A DNA stretch of 64,000 bases from Glutamicibacter sp. JL.03c (GTDB lineage Bacteria; Actinomycetota; Actinomycetes; Actinomycetales; Micrococcaceae): positions 1,984,001 to 2,048,000 of the forward strand of contig NZ_CP107575.1 of the NCBI RefSeq assembly GCF_025854375.1, in the 5' to 3' direction. The notes beneath the pieces are model-generated. The model saw only the letters and a program-made list of their open reading frames with translations, was not told the DNA's origin and searched no databases. The position numbers and the translations under genes are program-made. This document shows positions 23,855-32,446 of the stretch, piece after piece (the stretch's first letter is position 1; each line of letters starts with the position of its first letter).

Positions 23855-24649
23855 CTACGCGGCCAACTTGTGGCCCACCATGAATATGCGACGGAACGGG
23901 AAATTTGTCAGTGTCGTTCCATCCGGGGATTGGAAGGCCTGGTAATGCGGGGAAACCGCCGCTCGATAGTCATTCTCAAATTCGACGTAGTCGCCGGCAT
24001 TCAAAGACGCCTTCACCGGCAGCAAGGCAGTACCACGGACCCAGTCCAGAATCGGGTCATCGCCAAGCAGCAACTGCTGGAACGTCGTCTCCCAGACATT
24101 TGCCTGGAACCCCGCGTCTAGCAGGATTCGCTGGTACTCGTCCGGCTCCCCTACGACGTCGCCTCCGCGGAGAACGCCGCCGAGCTTGCCAGCCCACTTC
24201 GAGCTTTCGGCTACCTCGCGCATGAGCGCATGGGACGGCGACCCGAAGTTGCCGGGCACCTGGATCGCCACAATGGAACCGGCCTTCATCTGTCCCAGCC
24301 ATGAGGTCAACAATTCACGGTGAGTCGGCAGCCACTGCAGCATCGCGTTGGAGAACAGAAGATCCAGATCTTCCTCGGGCTCCCACTGCGTCGCATCAGA
24401 CAAGGCGAAACTCAGATTAGCCTCATGCGCGGATGACGTGGCTTTTGCGATCATTTCCTGTGAGGCATCCAGTCCCACTACCTGGGCTTCAGGCCACCGC
24501 TGGGCGATAAGCCGGGTCATGTTGCCTGGACCGCATCCCAGATCAACGACCTTCTTCGGCTCGGCTTCAGCTAGCTGCCCGAGCAGGTCCTTATAGGGGC
24601 GCCCACGGTAATCGGAAAATTCTGTGTACTTTGCTGGATCCCATTTCAT
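23855..24649 (-). CDS. tam: Trans-aconitate 2-methyltransferase
   Basis: A 264-residue class I SAM methyltransferase. The SAM-binding motif I VVDLGCGPGNMTRL lies near residue 34, motif II VVGLDASQEMI follows, and FSNAMLQWLPTH is the typical post-II segment. The N-terminal MKWDPAKYTEFSDYRGRPY and IQVPGNFGSPSH match Tam, which methylates trans-aconitate so that it does not inhibit aconitase. It is divergent from the helicase gene. Confidence 0.88.
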   Translation of the reverse strand: MKWDPAKYTEFSDYRGRPYKDLLGQLAEAEPKKVVDLGCGPGNMTRLIAQRWPEAQVVGLDASQEMIAKATSSAHEANLSFALSDATQWEPEEDLDLLFSNAMLQWLPTHRELLTSWLGQMKAGSIVAIQVPGNFGSPSHALMREVAESSKWAGKLGGVLRGGDVVGEPDEYQRILLDAGFQANVWETTFQQLLLGDDPILDWVRGTALLPVKASLNAGDYVEFENDYRAAVSPHYQAFQSPDGTTLTNFPFRRIFMVGHKLAA

Positions 24650-24725
24650 GCCCTAAGCCTAATCCTTGGATCTGCGCACAATCGGGCACGCAGTCATACT
24701 TCTCAACCGATAAGCTAAGAACATC

Positions 24726-27257
24726 ATGTTGCTCACCGAATATTTGCCAGCAGACAGCAAAAACGTATCCGACGACGAAATCTATGAGGCTTTTGGCCAA
24801 TGGGTCACCTCTCGGGGCATCAACCTCTATCCGGCCCAGGATGAAGCGTCGATGGCTCTGGCTGGCGGCAGCAACGTCATCCTTGCCACGCCTACCGGCT
24901 CCGGCAAGTCAATGGTCGCCATCGCTGCGCACTTCTATGCCATGGCCCGCGACCAGATCAGCTTCTACACCGCGCCAATCAAGGCGCTGGTTTCCGAGAA
25001 GTTCTTCGACCTCTGCAAGATTTTCGGCGCGGAAAATGTCGGCATGGTTACCGGAGACTCGTCGGTCAATGCGGACGCACCGATTATCTGCTGCACTGCG
25101 GAAATCCTGGCGAACATTGCGCTGCGCGAAGGCTCCAGAGCCGATGTCGGCTGCGTCATCATGGATGAGTTCCACTTCTATGCCGATCCGCAGCGTGGCT
25201 GGGCCTGGCAGGTGCCGCTCATCGAGCTTCCGCAGGCGCAATTCCTGCTGATGAGCGCCACGCTCGGTGACGTGACCCGTTTCGAGAAGGAATTGGAAGA
25301 GCGCACCGGAACGCCCACGGTTACCGTTGCCCATACCGAACGCCCGATCCCTCTGCATTTCTACTACTCCATGGAGCCAGTCCAGGAAGCGGTCGAGGAA
25401 CTGATCAAGACCAAGCAGATCCCGATCTACATCGTGCACTTCTCCCAGCTCGACGCGATCGACCGCGCCACCGGGCTCATGAGCATCAATGTCGCTACGC
25501 GCGAGGAGAAAGAAAAAATCTCCGACATGATCGGCGGTTTCCGTTTTGCCGCTGGTTTCGGCAAGACCCTCAACCGCTTAGTTCGCCACGGCATCGGCAT
25601 CCACCACGCAGGCATGCTGCCCAAATACCGGCGCTTGGTCGAACAGCTTGCCCAGGCGGGCCTGCTCAAGGTCATCTGTGGTACCGACACCTTGGGCGTT
25701 GGTATCAACGTGCCTATCCGCACGGTGGTCATCACGGCCCTGTCAAAATTCGATGGCACACGCACCCGCATCGTGAATGCCCGCGAGTTCCACCAGATCG
25801 CAGGACGAGCGGGCCGAGCAGGATTTGATACCGCGGGAACGGTGCTGGTCCAAGCGCCGGAGCACGCGATCGAGAATCATAAGGCGATGGAAAAGGCCCT
25901 CAAGAAGCACGGCGAGGGTTCATCCAAGCTCAAGCAGATTCCGAAGAAGAAGCCACCTCAGAATTTTGTGACCTGGGGCGAAAAGACCTTCGACAAGATC
26001 GTTGCCGCTCCCCCGGAAACGCTGAAGTCCTCCTTCCAGGTATCGCACTCCATGCTGCTGAACCTGTTGGAGCGCGAAGACAACGCCTTTGAAGCCGCGG
26101 TTCGCCTGCTCAGTGAAAACCACGAGACGCCATCCACCCAGCGCAAGCTGAAGCTGCGCGCCATCGGCATCCTTCGTGAACTGATTGCCACCGAAGTTGT
26201 TGTGCGACGCGATGAGCCCGACGAATACGGCAACTTCTACGAGTTGACCGTGCATCTTCAGCAGAACTTCGCGCTGAACCAGCCGCTGTCCCCCTTCGCT
26301 CTTGCGGCCTTGGATTTGCTGGACCCGGATTCAGCAAGTTACGCACTCGATGTGGTCTCGGTGATCGAGGCCACCCTCGAAAAGCCTCGCCAGGTGCTTT
26401 CGGGCCAGGAGAAGAAGGCACGCGGCGAGGCGATTGCCGCGATGAAGGCCGAAGGCATGGACTACAACGACCGCATGAATGCGCTCGATGAAATCACCTA
26501 TCCGATGCCTCTGGCGGAAAAGCTGGAATCGGCATTTGAGCAATATCGCTCCGGCGCTCCTTGGCTTGCAGACTTCGAGCTGCAGCCCAAGTCGATCGTT
26601 CGCGATATGTACGAGCGCGCCATGGGGTTCTCCGACTTCGTCCAGTATTACCAGTTGGCCCGTTCCGAAGGCGTCCTGCTGCGCTACCTCACTGATGCGT
26701 ACAAGGCGCTGCGCCAAACCGTCCCGCAAGATGCCCTGCGCGAAGATCTCGAAGACCTTATCGAGTGGCTTGGCGAGATGATCCGCCAGATCGACTCCTC
26801 GCTGCTGGACGAGTGGGAAGAGCTATCCCGTGGAGAACTGCATGAAGAAACCGAAACAGCACCTCCTCCGGCGCCGGAAAAGCTGACCAGCAACAAACGC
26901 GCTTTCCGCGTGATGGTGCGCAATGAGATGTTCCGCCGCGTCAAGCTATTTGCCGACGAACAGGATCAGGCACTCGGCGAGCTCGACGCGCACAATGGCT
27001 TCGATGCGGATGCGTGGGCTGATGCCATGGACGGCTATTTCGATGAGCACGAGGACATCGATGACGGCCCAACTGGCCGCAGTTCGAAATTGTTCATCGT
27101 CAGTGAGCTGCCCAACCGCGTCTGGGAGATCCGCCAGATCTTCGCTGACCCCGCCGAACACCACGACTGGGGTATCAGCGCGACACTTTCCTTGGATGAA
27201 TCAGACGAAGTCGGCGCCCCAGTGGTGACCGTAACGTCCGTGGGTCGCATGGACTAG
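24726..27257 (+). CDS. DEAD/DEAH-box helicase, Ski2-like, with DUF3516
   Basis: An 843-residue SF2 helicase. Motif I ATPTGSGKSMVAIAAH is near residue 58, motif II is MDEFHFY (DEFH variant), motif III is LMSATLG, and motif VI HQIAGRAGRAGFD is near residue 350. The C-terminal half corresponds to DUF3516, found in actinobacterial relatives of the Ski2/Mtr4 group. It is presumably an RNA or DNA helicase in the cytosol, but no substrate is established. Only four bases separate it from the Nudix gene, so the two are co-transcribed. Confidence 0.9.
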   Translation: MLLTEYLPADSKNVSDDEIYEAFGQWVTSRGINLYPAQDEASMALAGGSNVILATPTGSGKSMVAIAAHFYAMARDQISFYTAPIKALVSEKFFDLCKIFGAENVGMVTGDSSVNADAPIICCTAEILANIALREGSRADVGCVIMDEFHFYADPQRGWAWQVPLIELPQAQFLLMSATLGDVTRFEKELEERTGTPTVTVAHTERPIPLHFYYSMEPVQEAVEELIKTKQIPIYIVHFSQLDAIDRATGLMSINVATREEKEKISDMIGGFRFAAGFGKTLNRLVRHGIGIHHAGMLPKYRRLVEQLAQAGLLKVICGTDTLGVGINVPIRTVVITALSKFDGTRTRIVNAREFHQIAGRAGRAGFDTAGTVLVQAPEHAIENHKAMEKALKKHGEGSSKLKQIPKKKPPQNFVTWGEKTFDKIVAAPPETLKSSFQVSHSMLLNLLEREDNAFEAAVRLLSENHETPSTQRKLKLRAIGILRELIATEVVVRRDEPDEYGNFYELTVHLQQNFALNQPLSPFALAALDLLDPDSASYALDVVSVIEATLEKPRQVLSGQEKKARGEAIAAMKAEGMDYNDRMNALDEITYPMPLAEKLESAFEQYRSGAPWLADFELQPKSIVRDMYERAMGFSDFVQYYQLARSEGVLLRYLTDAYKALRQTVPQDALREDLEDLIEWLGEMIRQIDSSLLDEWEELSRGELHEETETAPPPAPEKLTSNKRAFRVMVRNEMFRRVKLFADEQDQALGELDAHNGFDADAWADAMDGYFDEHEDIDDGPTGRSSKLFIVSELPNRVWEIRQIFADPAEHHDWGISATLSLDESDEVGAPVVTVTSVGRMD

Positions 27258-27261
27258 CCGG

Positions 27262-27666
27262 GTGACCGCCATCAGCTATGTCGTGCTCCGACGCGGCGAA
27301 GAAGTTCTATTGCAGCTTCGGCGGGGCACTGGCTTCATGGACGGTTGCTGGAGCATCGCCGCGGCTGGACGCGTGGAGTCTGGCGAATCCAGTGCGGCCG
27401 CGGCAGTTCGAGAAGCAGGGGAAGAATTAGGCATTCGTATCGCGGCGAAAGACCTTGAAGAGCTGTTCACGGAAAGCCGGACGAATTCAATTCCGGGGGC
27501 TGGCGACATTGATGATCATTTTCATCTGGCGACCGCTTGGTGCGGCACGCCGCGGATCATGGAACCGGATAAAGCTGGCGACTTGCGCTGGTTTGGGCTT
27601 GGCGAGCTCCCAGAGAATCTGGTGCCTCATGAGAAAGTCGTGCTCTTGAAACTGCCCACTGGTTAG
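27262..27666 (+). CDS. Nudix hydrolase
   Basis: A 134-residue Nudix protein; the box reads GRVESGE-x7-REAGEELGI (about residues 37-59), complete with the metal-binding Glu residues. Such enzymes cleave nucleoside diphosphates linked to another group. The GTG start at 27262 follows the helicase stop by four bases. The WFGLGELPENLVP segment is typical of small NTP-pyrophosphatase-like members, but the substrate cannot be predicted. Confidence 0.9.
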   Translation: MTAISYVVLRRGEEVLLQLRRGTGFMDGCWSIAAAGRVESGESSAAAAVREAGEELGIRIAAKDLEELFTESRTNSIPGAGDIDDHFHLATAWCGTPRIMEPDKAGDLRWFGLGELPENLVPHEKVVLLKLPTG

Positions 27667-27754
27667 ATTTCCGCCGACCCGGCTCGTCGCCACCTCCCTC
27701 GTTGGCCTGCTGCCCGCACAAGTTGTCGGAAATCGATAGCCATGTTGCGGGCAG
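27666..27754. other. Interleaved inverted repeats in the Nudix/small-protein gap
   Basis: GATTTCCG (27666-27673) pairs with CGGAAATC (27727-27734), and CTGCCCGCA (27710-27718) pairs with TGCGGGCAG (27746-27754). The two stems interlock, so they would form either a pseudoknot or two mutually exclusive hairpins. They occupy almost the whole gap between the Nudix stop and the start at 27772. Confidence 0.45.
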
Positions 27755-27771
27755 TGTCGTAGGGTATGGCC

Positions 27772-27957
27772 ATGAACGGATTCCAGCTGCGTCTCGTTGG
27801 CGGATGCATCATACTGCTTGTCCTGATCGGGCTGCTCAGCGGTTGGTCAGCTCTATTTGCCGCCGAGGCGCTCATGTCCACGCTGTTCCAAATCGGGCTT
27901 TTGCTGTTGGGGCTGGCGCTGGTCTACCAGGGCGAAAACACGAGCCTCAAGAATTAG
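27772..27957 (+). CDS. Small two-helix membrane protein, unknown
   Basis: A 61-residue hydrophobic protein with two predicted membrane segments (about residues 8-23 and 29-51) and a short polar C-terminus. The ATG at 27772 is preferred over 27766 because the TAGGG preceding them is then at a workable distance. No family is recognised. It converges on the DUF457 gene, with only three bases between the stops. Its coding status rests on the ribosome site and the clear membrane topology. Confidence 0.55.
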   Translation: MNGFQLRLVGGCIILLVLIGLLSGWSALFAAEALMSTLFQIGLLLLGLALVYQGENTSLKN

Positions 27958-27960
27958 CCA

Positions 27961-28713
27961 TCACGCGACAATCAGAGCGATGCCCACGTAGGTGGTCAGC
28001 AGCGTCGCCAAAAGCCATTCAGCCGTCGAGCCGGTTTCGGCAAGGACCGGGACTGCGATCCGGCCATTGGCTTTCCAGCAACCGCCGATGAGCGGCAACT
28101 TGCGGAACCAACGCGGCGATCCGATCTTGATCGGCCAAATGAGGTTGCATCCGCCAATGGTCAGCATGTCGCCAAGGACATGCACGATGACTCCCAAGGC
28201 CACTGCCAGCAGGAACCAGATGTTCTCCTCCGGGGCATTGACCCCCACGAAAGCGCCGGTCGCCAAGGCAATGATCCAGCAAAGCAGGGGCGGCATGAAT
28301 TTAACGGACTTCACCGCAAAGGAAATCAGCAGGATCGCAAAGAGCGCGGCCCCAGGATAGACCGTGCCGAGGGCAGCAGTATGGACATCCCAGCCATTGG
28401 CCAGCCACGCCAAGAAAATGAAGAAGGCCATTCCCACGATCGAGTGGGTTCCGTTGCGGTGTCCGCCGGACACCTCGCCGATAACCCGGGCGAAAATGCT
28501 AGAAAAAGGCGGCAGGGCACGAGCAATGGTCGCCCCATGGTGATCCGCGTCAGGCAGCAAGGCCGCACCGGCGCAGACGATGGCTCCAGCGAGAGTCTCC
28601 CAGCGGTCCATCTCAAAGGTTCCCAACCCGAGATTGACCGAGCCAACGGTGACCGGAGTAGTAATTGCCAACCATGCGGCTGCGCCGCTCACCGCGTGGT
28701 GTCCACCCATCAT
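27961..28713 (-). CDS. YdjM/DUF457 family membrane-bound metal-dependent hydrolase
   Basis: About 250 residues with six to seven hydrophobic segments and the His/Asp motifs of the YdjM (DUF457) family: GGHHAVSGAAAW at the N-terminus, LPDADHHG, GGHRNGTHS and HVLGDMLTIGG. The family is predicted to be a membrane metal-dependent hydrolase; in E. coli ydjM is SOS-induced. The ATG at 28713 has AAGG nine bases upstream; a GTG at 28737 is an alternative start. It is divergent from the GNAT gene. Confidence 0.8.
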   Translation of the reverse strand: MMGGHHAVSGAAAWLAITTPVTVGSVNLGLGTFEMDRWETLAGAIVCAGAALLPDADHHGATIARALPPFSSIFARVIGEVSGGHRNGTHSIVGMAFFIFLAWLANGWDVHTAALGTVYPGAALFAILLISFAVKSVKFMPPLLCWIIALATGAFVGVNAPEENIWFLLAVALGVIVHVLGDMLTIGGCNLIWPIKIGSPRWFRKLPLIGGCWKANGRIAVPVLAETGSTAEWLLATLLTTYVGIALIVA

Positions 28714-28775
28714 GCATTCAACCTTAGGACTGGTCACCGACGTTTTAGCGATACGACAGCGGTAAGCTAGGACAC

Positions 28776-29264
28776 ATGAGTATTGTGCGTGAAGCCGTCT
28801 TCGATGACTGCCCTCAAATTCTGGAACTGATTCAAGAACTGGCGGACTATGAGAAAGAGCCCGACGCGGTGCGCAACACCGTAGAAGACCTCGAACAGCA
28901 TCTCTTCGCCGATAGCCCGCAGGCGTTTGCGCATGTGGCTGAAGACGAGGCTGGCGCCATCGTCGGCATCGCCATCTGGTATCTGACCTATTCCACCTGG
29001 GAAGGCCGCCACGGGATCCATTTGGAAGATCTCTACGTCCGCGCCAACCAGCGCGGGCTGGGTACGGGCAACGCGCTTCTGCGCACGCTGGCGAGCATCT
29101 GCGTCGAGCGCGGATACAAGCGCCTCGAGTGGCAGGTTCTCGATTGGAACGAGCCAGCCATCAAATTCTACGACTCGCTCGGCGCCGGTTCCCTCGACGG
29201 ATGGACCACCCGTCGTATGGACGGCGACGCTCTGGAGTCACTCGGATCGCAAGGAGCAAAGTAA
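28776..29264 (+). CDS. GNAT-family N-acetyltransferase (diamine acetyltransferase-like)
   Basis: A 162-residue GNAT protein. Motif A is VRANQRGLGTGNALLRTLA near residue 89, preceded by GIHLEDLYV, and WQVLDWNEPAIKFYDSLGA is the C-terminal motif B. The layout matches spermidine/spermine or thialysine acetyltransferases (SSAT-like), but the substrate is inferred only. Its TAA overlaps the next gene's ATG (TAATG), so translation of the peptidase gene is coupled. Confidence 0.85.
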   Translation: MSIVREAVFDDCPQILELIQELADYEKEPDAVRNTVEDLEQHLFADSPQAFAHVAEDEAGAIVGIAIWYLTYSTWEGRHGIHLEDLYVRANQRGLGTGNALLRTLASICVERGYKRLEWQVLDWNEPAIKFYDSLGAGSLDGWTTRRMDGDALESLGSQGAK

Positions 29265-30550
29265 TGGCGCATTACCGCGGCATGGACGTGGCCGATCACC
29301 GGATTGAGGTCCCACTGGACCACTCGCATCCCGAGGGTGAAAAGATTTCGGTGTTTGCCCGGGAAGTCAGCACCGATTCCACCAAGCCTTGGCTGTTGTT
29401 CCTGCAGGGAGGGCCGGGCGGCAAATCGCCGCGGCCAGGATCCCTGTCCGGCTGGCTCGCGGAAGCTGTCAAGCACTTCCGCGTGCTTTTGCTCGATCAG
29501 CGTGGCACCGGCCTGTCCACCCCGGCCAACCGCCAGACGCTCCCGCTGCGCGGAGACTCCGCAGCACAAGCACGTTATCTGGCGCATTTCCGCGCAGACT
29601 CGATCGTGCGTGATGCCGAAGCATTCCGCCAACACCTTGGCATTGACCAGTGGAGCACGCTAGGTCAAAGCTACGGCGGCTTCTGCACCCTGACGTACCT
29701 TTCACTGTTCCCGGGCTCGCTCACACGATGCCTCGTCACCGGCGGTTTGGCAGCTCTGGATCAGGATGCGAAAACCGTGTATCGGGCCACCTATGAGCGG
29801 ATGGCCGAACGCAACCGCGAGTACTTCTCCTGGTACCCGCAGGACTTCGAAACCCTGCACAAGATCTACCAGCACCTGCGCGCCAATGACGATGAGCGCT
29901 TGCCCAACGGCCAACGGGTCACCGTCCCCTTGGTGCAGATGCTGGGCATGTACTTGGGTGGCAATACCCGGGTCCACCTCTTGCACCACATTTTCGAGGA
30001 AGCCTTCGTCCGCACCCCGGGTGGCCAGCGGCTCTCCGATACCTTCATGGATGCCCTTCAAGCCCAGGCATCCTTCGCGGCCAACCCGCTGTACGCGCTG
30101 ATGCATGAAACCATCTACGCGCAGGGCAAGGCAACGAACTTCGCGGCCGAAGAAGTGCTCCCTGAATTCCCGGACTTCACGGCCCATGCGGACACGCCCC
30201 TGCTGACCGGCGAGATGATTTTCCGGTGGCACTTCTCCGAGGACCCGGCCTTGCGCCCGCTGGAAGAGGTCGCTCGCATCCTGGCCGAGCACGAGCACTT
30301 CCTGCCACTCTATGACCTGGATACCCTGGCCAAGAACACCGTGCCGGTCGCGGCTGCCGTGTACCATGACGATGTCTACGTCGACCGTGAACTCTCCCTG
30401 CGCACGGCATCCCAGGTAGCCGGCCTGCAGACCTGGGTCACTGGAGAATACCATCACGATGGCCTTGGCGATGATGGGCCAGCGATCTTCCGCCGGCTGC
30501 TGGCCATGACCAATGGCGAAGATCCTGAGGCTGCTGCCAAGGATCTGTAA
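29264..30550 (+). CDS. Alpha/beta hydrolase, S33 proline iminopeptidase-like
   Basis: A 428-residue alpha/beta hydrolase. The oxyanion region FLQGGPGGKSPRP lies near residue 45, DQRGTGLS near 78, and the nucleophile Ser is in LGQSYGGFCTL near residue 130; the catalytic His is probably in EYHHDGLG near the C-terminus. These are hallmarks of prolyl aminopeptidases (S33), which remove N-terminal Pro. No signal peptide is visible, so it is cytosolic. The ATG at 29264 shares bases with the GNAT stop codon. Confidence 0.88.
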   Translation: MAHYRGMDVADHRIEVPLDHSHPEGEKISVFAREVSTDSTKPWLLFLQGGPGGKSPRPGSLSGWLAEAVKHFRVLLLDQRGTGLSTPANRQTLPLRGDSAAQARYLAHFRADSIVRDAEAFRQHLGIDQWSTLGQSYGGFCTLTYLSLFPGSLTRCLVTGGLAALDQDAKTVYRATYERMAERNREYFSWYPQDFETLHKIYQHLRANDDERLPNGQRVTVPLVQMLGMYLGGNTRVHLLHHIFEEAFVRTPGGQRLSDTFMDALQAQASFAANPLYALMHETIYAQGKATNFAAEEVLPEFPDFTAHADTPLLTGEMIFRWHFSEDPALRPLEEVARILAEHEHFLPLYDLDTLAKNTVPVAAAVYHDDVYVDRELSLRTASQVAGLQTWVTGEYHHDGLGDDGPAIFRRLLAMTNGEDPEAAAKDL

Positions 30551-30557
30551 GTCCGCA

Positions 30558-30607
30558 ATAGGCAAAGGCGCGCCGTTCCCCTTGGGGAACGGCGCGCCTT
30601 TGCCTAT
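30558..30607. terminator. Bidirectional hairpin between the peptidase and marR genes
   Basis: A perfect 24-base inverted repeat (30558-30581 and 30584-30607) with a two-base loop starts eight bases after the peptidase stop and ends ten bases from the MarR stop. The genes converge, so it can end both transcripts. Confidence 0.8.
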
Positions 30608-30616
30608 GTCCAGTCC

Positions 30617-31069
30617 TCAGCTGTCGAGGCCGGCTGCGATCTGCTCGTTGATTTGTTGAATCAGCGGCACTACGCGGGCCAGGGCCTGCTGTTCTGTTTC
30701 GCTGAACGCATCCATGCCGCCCAGCAACACGTCGATGGCTCGCTGGCGGTAGCCGCGGATCTCGTTTCGGCCCGCCTCGGTCAGGCTGACCAGGCTCGCT
30801 CTGCCATCCTTGGGGTCTGGCTGCCGCTGCACCATGCCGTCATTTTCCAGACGGATAATCAGTCCGGTCATCGTCGGCTGGGCGACTCGCTGCTCAATCG
30901 CGAGGTCGCCCACGCGCTGCGCTCCCAACCGGTCCAGCGACGAAAGCACCCGCCACGCGGTGACGGAGCGACCCTGTCCAGCGGCCTGACCCAACAGGCG
31001 GGACATGGTTCCCGAAGCAAGCGCCAAGTCGGTGGCTACGGTGCCTGCGTCTAGCGGTACATCGCTCAT
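30617..31069 (-). CDS. MarR-family transcriptional regulator
   Basis: A 150-residue winged-helix protein. The recognition region is RVGDLAIEQRVAQPTMTGLIIRLENDGMV near residues 53-81, followed by the wing QPDPKDGRASLVSLTEAG. Helices at both ends should form the dimer interface. The ATG at 31069 is backed by GGGGGA about seven bases upstream; the longer frame lacks support. It lies downstream of terC on the same strand but is separated from it by a terminator. Its ligand and targets are unknown. Confidence 0.88.
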   Translation of the reverse strand: MSDVPLDAGTVATDLALASGTMSRLLGQAAGQGRSVTAWRVLSSLDRLGAQRVGDLAIEQRVAQPTMTGLIIRLENDGMVQRQPDPKDGRASLVSLTEAGRNEIRGYRQRAIDVLLGGMDAFSETEQQALARVVPLIQQINEQIAAGLDS

Positions 31070-31115
31070 AAGTTTTCCCCCAAGAGAAGATCCCTGCATT
31101 GGAAACTGGCCAGAG

Positions 31116-31153
31116 AAAACCCGCCGACTGGCCTGTGCAGACCAACCGGCGGG
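31116..31153 (-). terminator. Rho-independent terminator of terC
   Basis: CCCGCCG (31120-31126) pairs with CGGCGGG (31147-31153), and the minus-strand transcript then runs into TTTT (31119-31116). It starts 13 bases after the terC stop codon. Confidence 0.75.
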
Positions 31154-31165
31154 CTTTTCCGACGC

Positions 31166-32203
31166 TTAGATGTCGTCGCTTGAGGCCTTGCCAGAAGCGG
31201 AGGTCATGGACTCGGCTTCTGCGCTGGCTGCGGCGCGCTTGCCCCATGGAGTCCACAGGGACAGCACCGTGGCTACGACGATGGCGCCCAGGATCACCAG
31301 CAGGGACAGTCCCACAGAGATGTCCAGCCATGCGTAGTGCAGTGGCTCGCCGCCGTTGATGAATGGCAGGTTGTTTTCATGCAACGCGTGGAAGACCAGC
31401 TTGACGCCGATGAAGGCCAGAATGAAGCTCAGTGCGTGCTTCAGGAAGACCAGTCGGTTCATCAGGCCGCCGAGCAGGAAGTACAGCTGGCGCAGGCCCA
31501 TCAAGGCGAAGATGTTTGCAGTGAAGACGATGAAGGCCGACTTGGTCAGGCCGAAGATCGCCGGAATCGAGTCGAAGGCGAACAGCAAGTCGGTCATGCC
31601 GATGGTCACGAAGACCAGGACCATCGGGGTGAACAGCTTTTTGCCATCGACCACGGTGCGCAGCTTGGCCCCGTCGAAGTCCTTGGAGATCGGCAGCTTG
31701 CTGGTCAACTTCTTGACCACGCCGCTTTCCTCGTCCTCGTCCTCATCCTTGAGCTGGTTCCAAGCGGTCCACAGCAGGAAGGCACCGAAGATGTAGAAGA
31801 CCCACGACCACTGCTCGATGATGGCGGCGCCGAGCACAATGAAGATCGCGCGCAAAATCAGCGCGATGATAATGCCGAACATCAGCACTTCCTGCTGGTA
31901 CTTCCGTGGTACCGAGAAGCGCGCCATGATGATGATGAAGACGAACAGGTTGTCTACGGACAACGCGTATTCGGTGATCCAGCCAGCGTAGAACTCCTGG
32001 CCGAGCTGCGGGCCAGACTGGGTCCAGATGACCGCGCCGAAAATCAGTGCCAGTGCGATGTAAATGCCGACAAAGATGCCAGCTTCCTTCATGGAAGGGA
32101 TATGCGGACGCTTGGTGACGTACAACAAGTCCGCAATGAGAACCGCGCACAGAACGATCAGCGCGATGATCTCGAATTGAATGGTTAACCCATGAGTGCC
32201 CAC
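31166..32203 (-). CDS. TerC/Alx-family integral membrane protein (probable manganese exporter)
   Basis: A 345-residue protein with about eight to nine membrane segments and the TerC signatures EYALSVDNLFVF near residue 80 and FAFDSIPAIFGLT near residue 209, each with conserved Asp residues. Members (Alx, MeeF/MeeY) export Mn2+ and help load secreted metalloenzymes. A cytosolic loop rich in Asp/Glu (DEDEDEES) lies in the middle and the C-terminal tail is polar. The yybP-ykoY-type leader upstream supports a manganese role. Tellurite resistance, the historic name, is not implied. Confidence 0.9.
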   Translation of the reverse strand: MGTHGLTIQFEIIALIVLCAVLIADLLYVTKRPHIPSMKEAGIFVGIYIALALIFGAVIWTQSGPQLGQEFYAGWITEYALSVDNLFVFIIIMARFSVPRKYQQEVLMFGIIIALILRAIFIVLGAAIIEQWSWVFYIFGAFLLWTAWNQLKDEDEDEESGVVKKLTSKLPISKDFDGAKLRTVVDGKKLFTPMVLVFVTIGMTDLLFAFDSIPAIFGLTKSAFIVFTANIFALMGLRQLYFLLGGLMNRLVFLKHALSFILAFIGVKLVFHALHENNLPFINGGEPLHYAWLDISVGLSLLVILGAIVVATVLSLWTPWGKRAAASAEAESMTSASGKASSDDI

Positions 32204-32237
32204 GGACGAGCGACCTTTCGTTGGAGGGTATGGAAAA

Positions 32238-32373
32238 TCGCCGCAAGTCTCTCCGCCGTCGCGCTGGCCTTAGAATCACTTCAATAGCCTGCATGGTGAT
32301 CGGCTGCTGCGCCCGGCGAATCGCCATTGATCCGCGTGTTGACGTTCACAGCATTGGGATACTCCCCTACGTC
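32238..32373 (-). ncRNA. yybP-ykoY manganese riboswitch upstream of terC
   Basis: The minus-strand leader holds the conserved elements in order: GTAGGGGAGTATCCC at its 5' end, then CGTCAACACG, then CCGGGCGCAGCAGCCG, and GAGACTTG near the 3' end. These correspond to the two metal-binding loops and closing helix of the yybP-ykoY class. A -10-like TACACT (32388-32383) predicts transcription starting just before the element. This class senses Mn2+ and turns on exporter genes, which fits terC starting 35 bases downstream. Confidence 0.78.
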
Positions 32374-32446
32374 CAAGCATTAAGTGTAGCGCACAGCATC
32401 TGCACAGGCTTCCCCCGAGGCAACCCTGAGGCCTCCCGATACGCCG

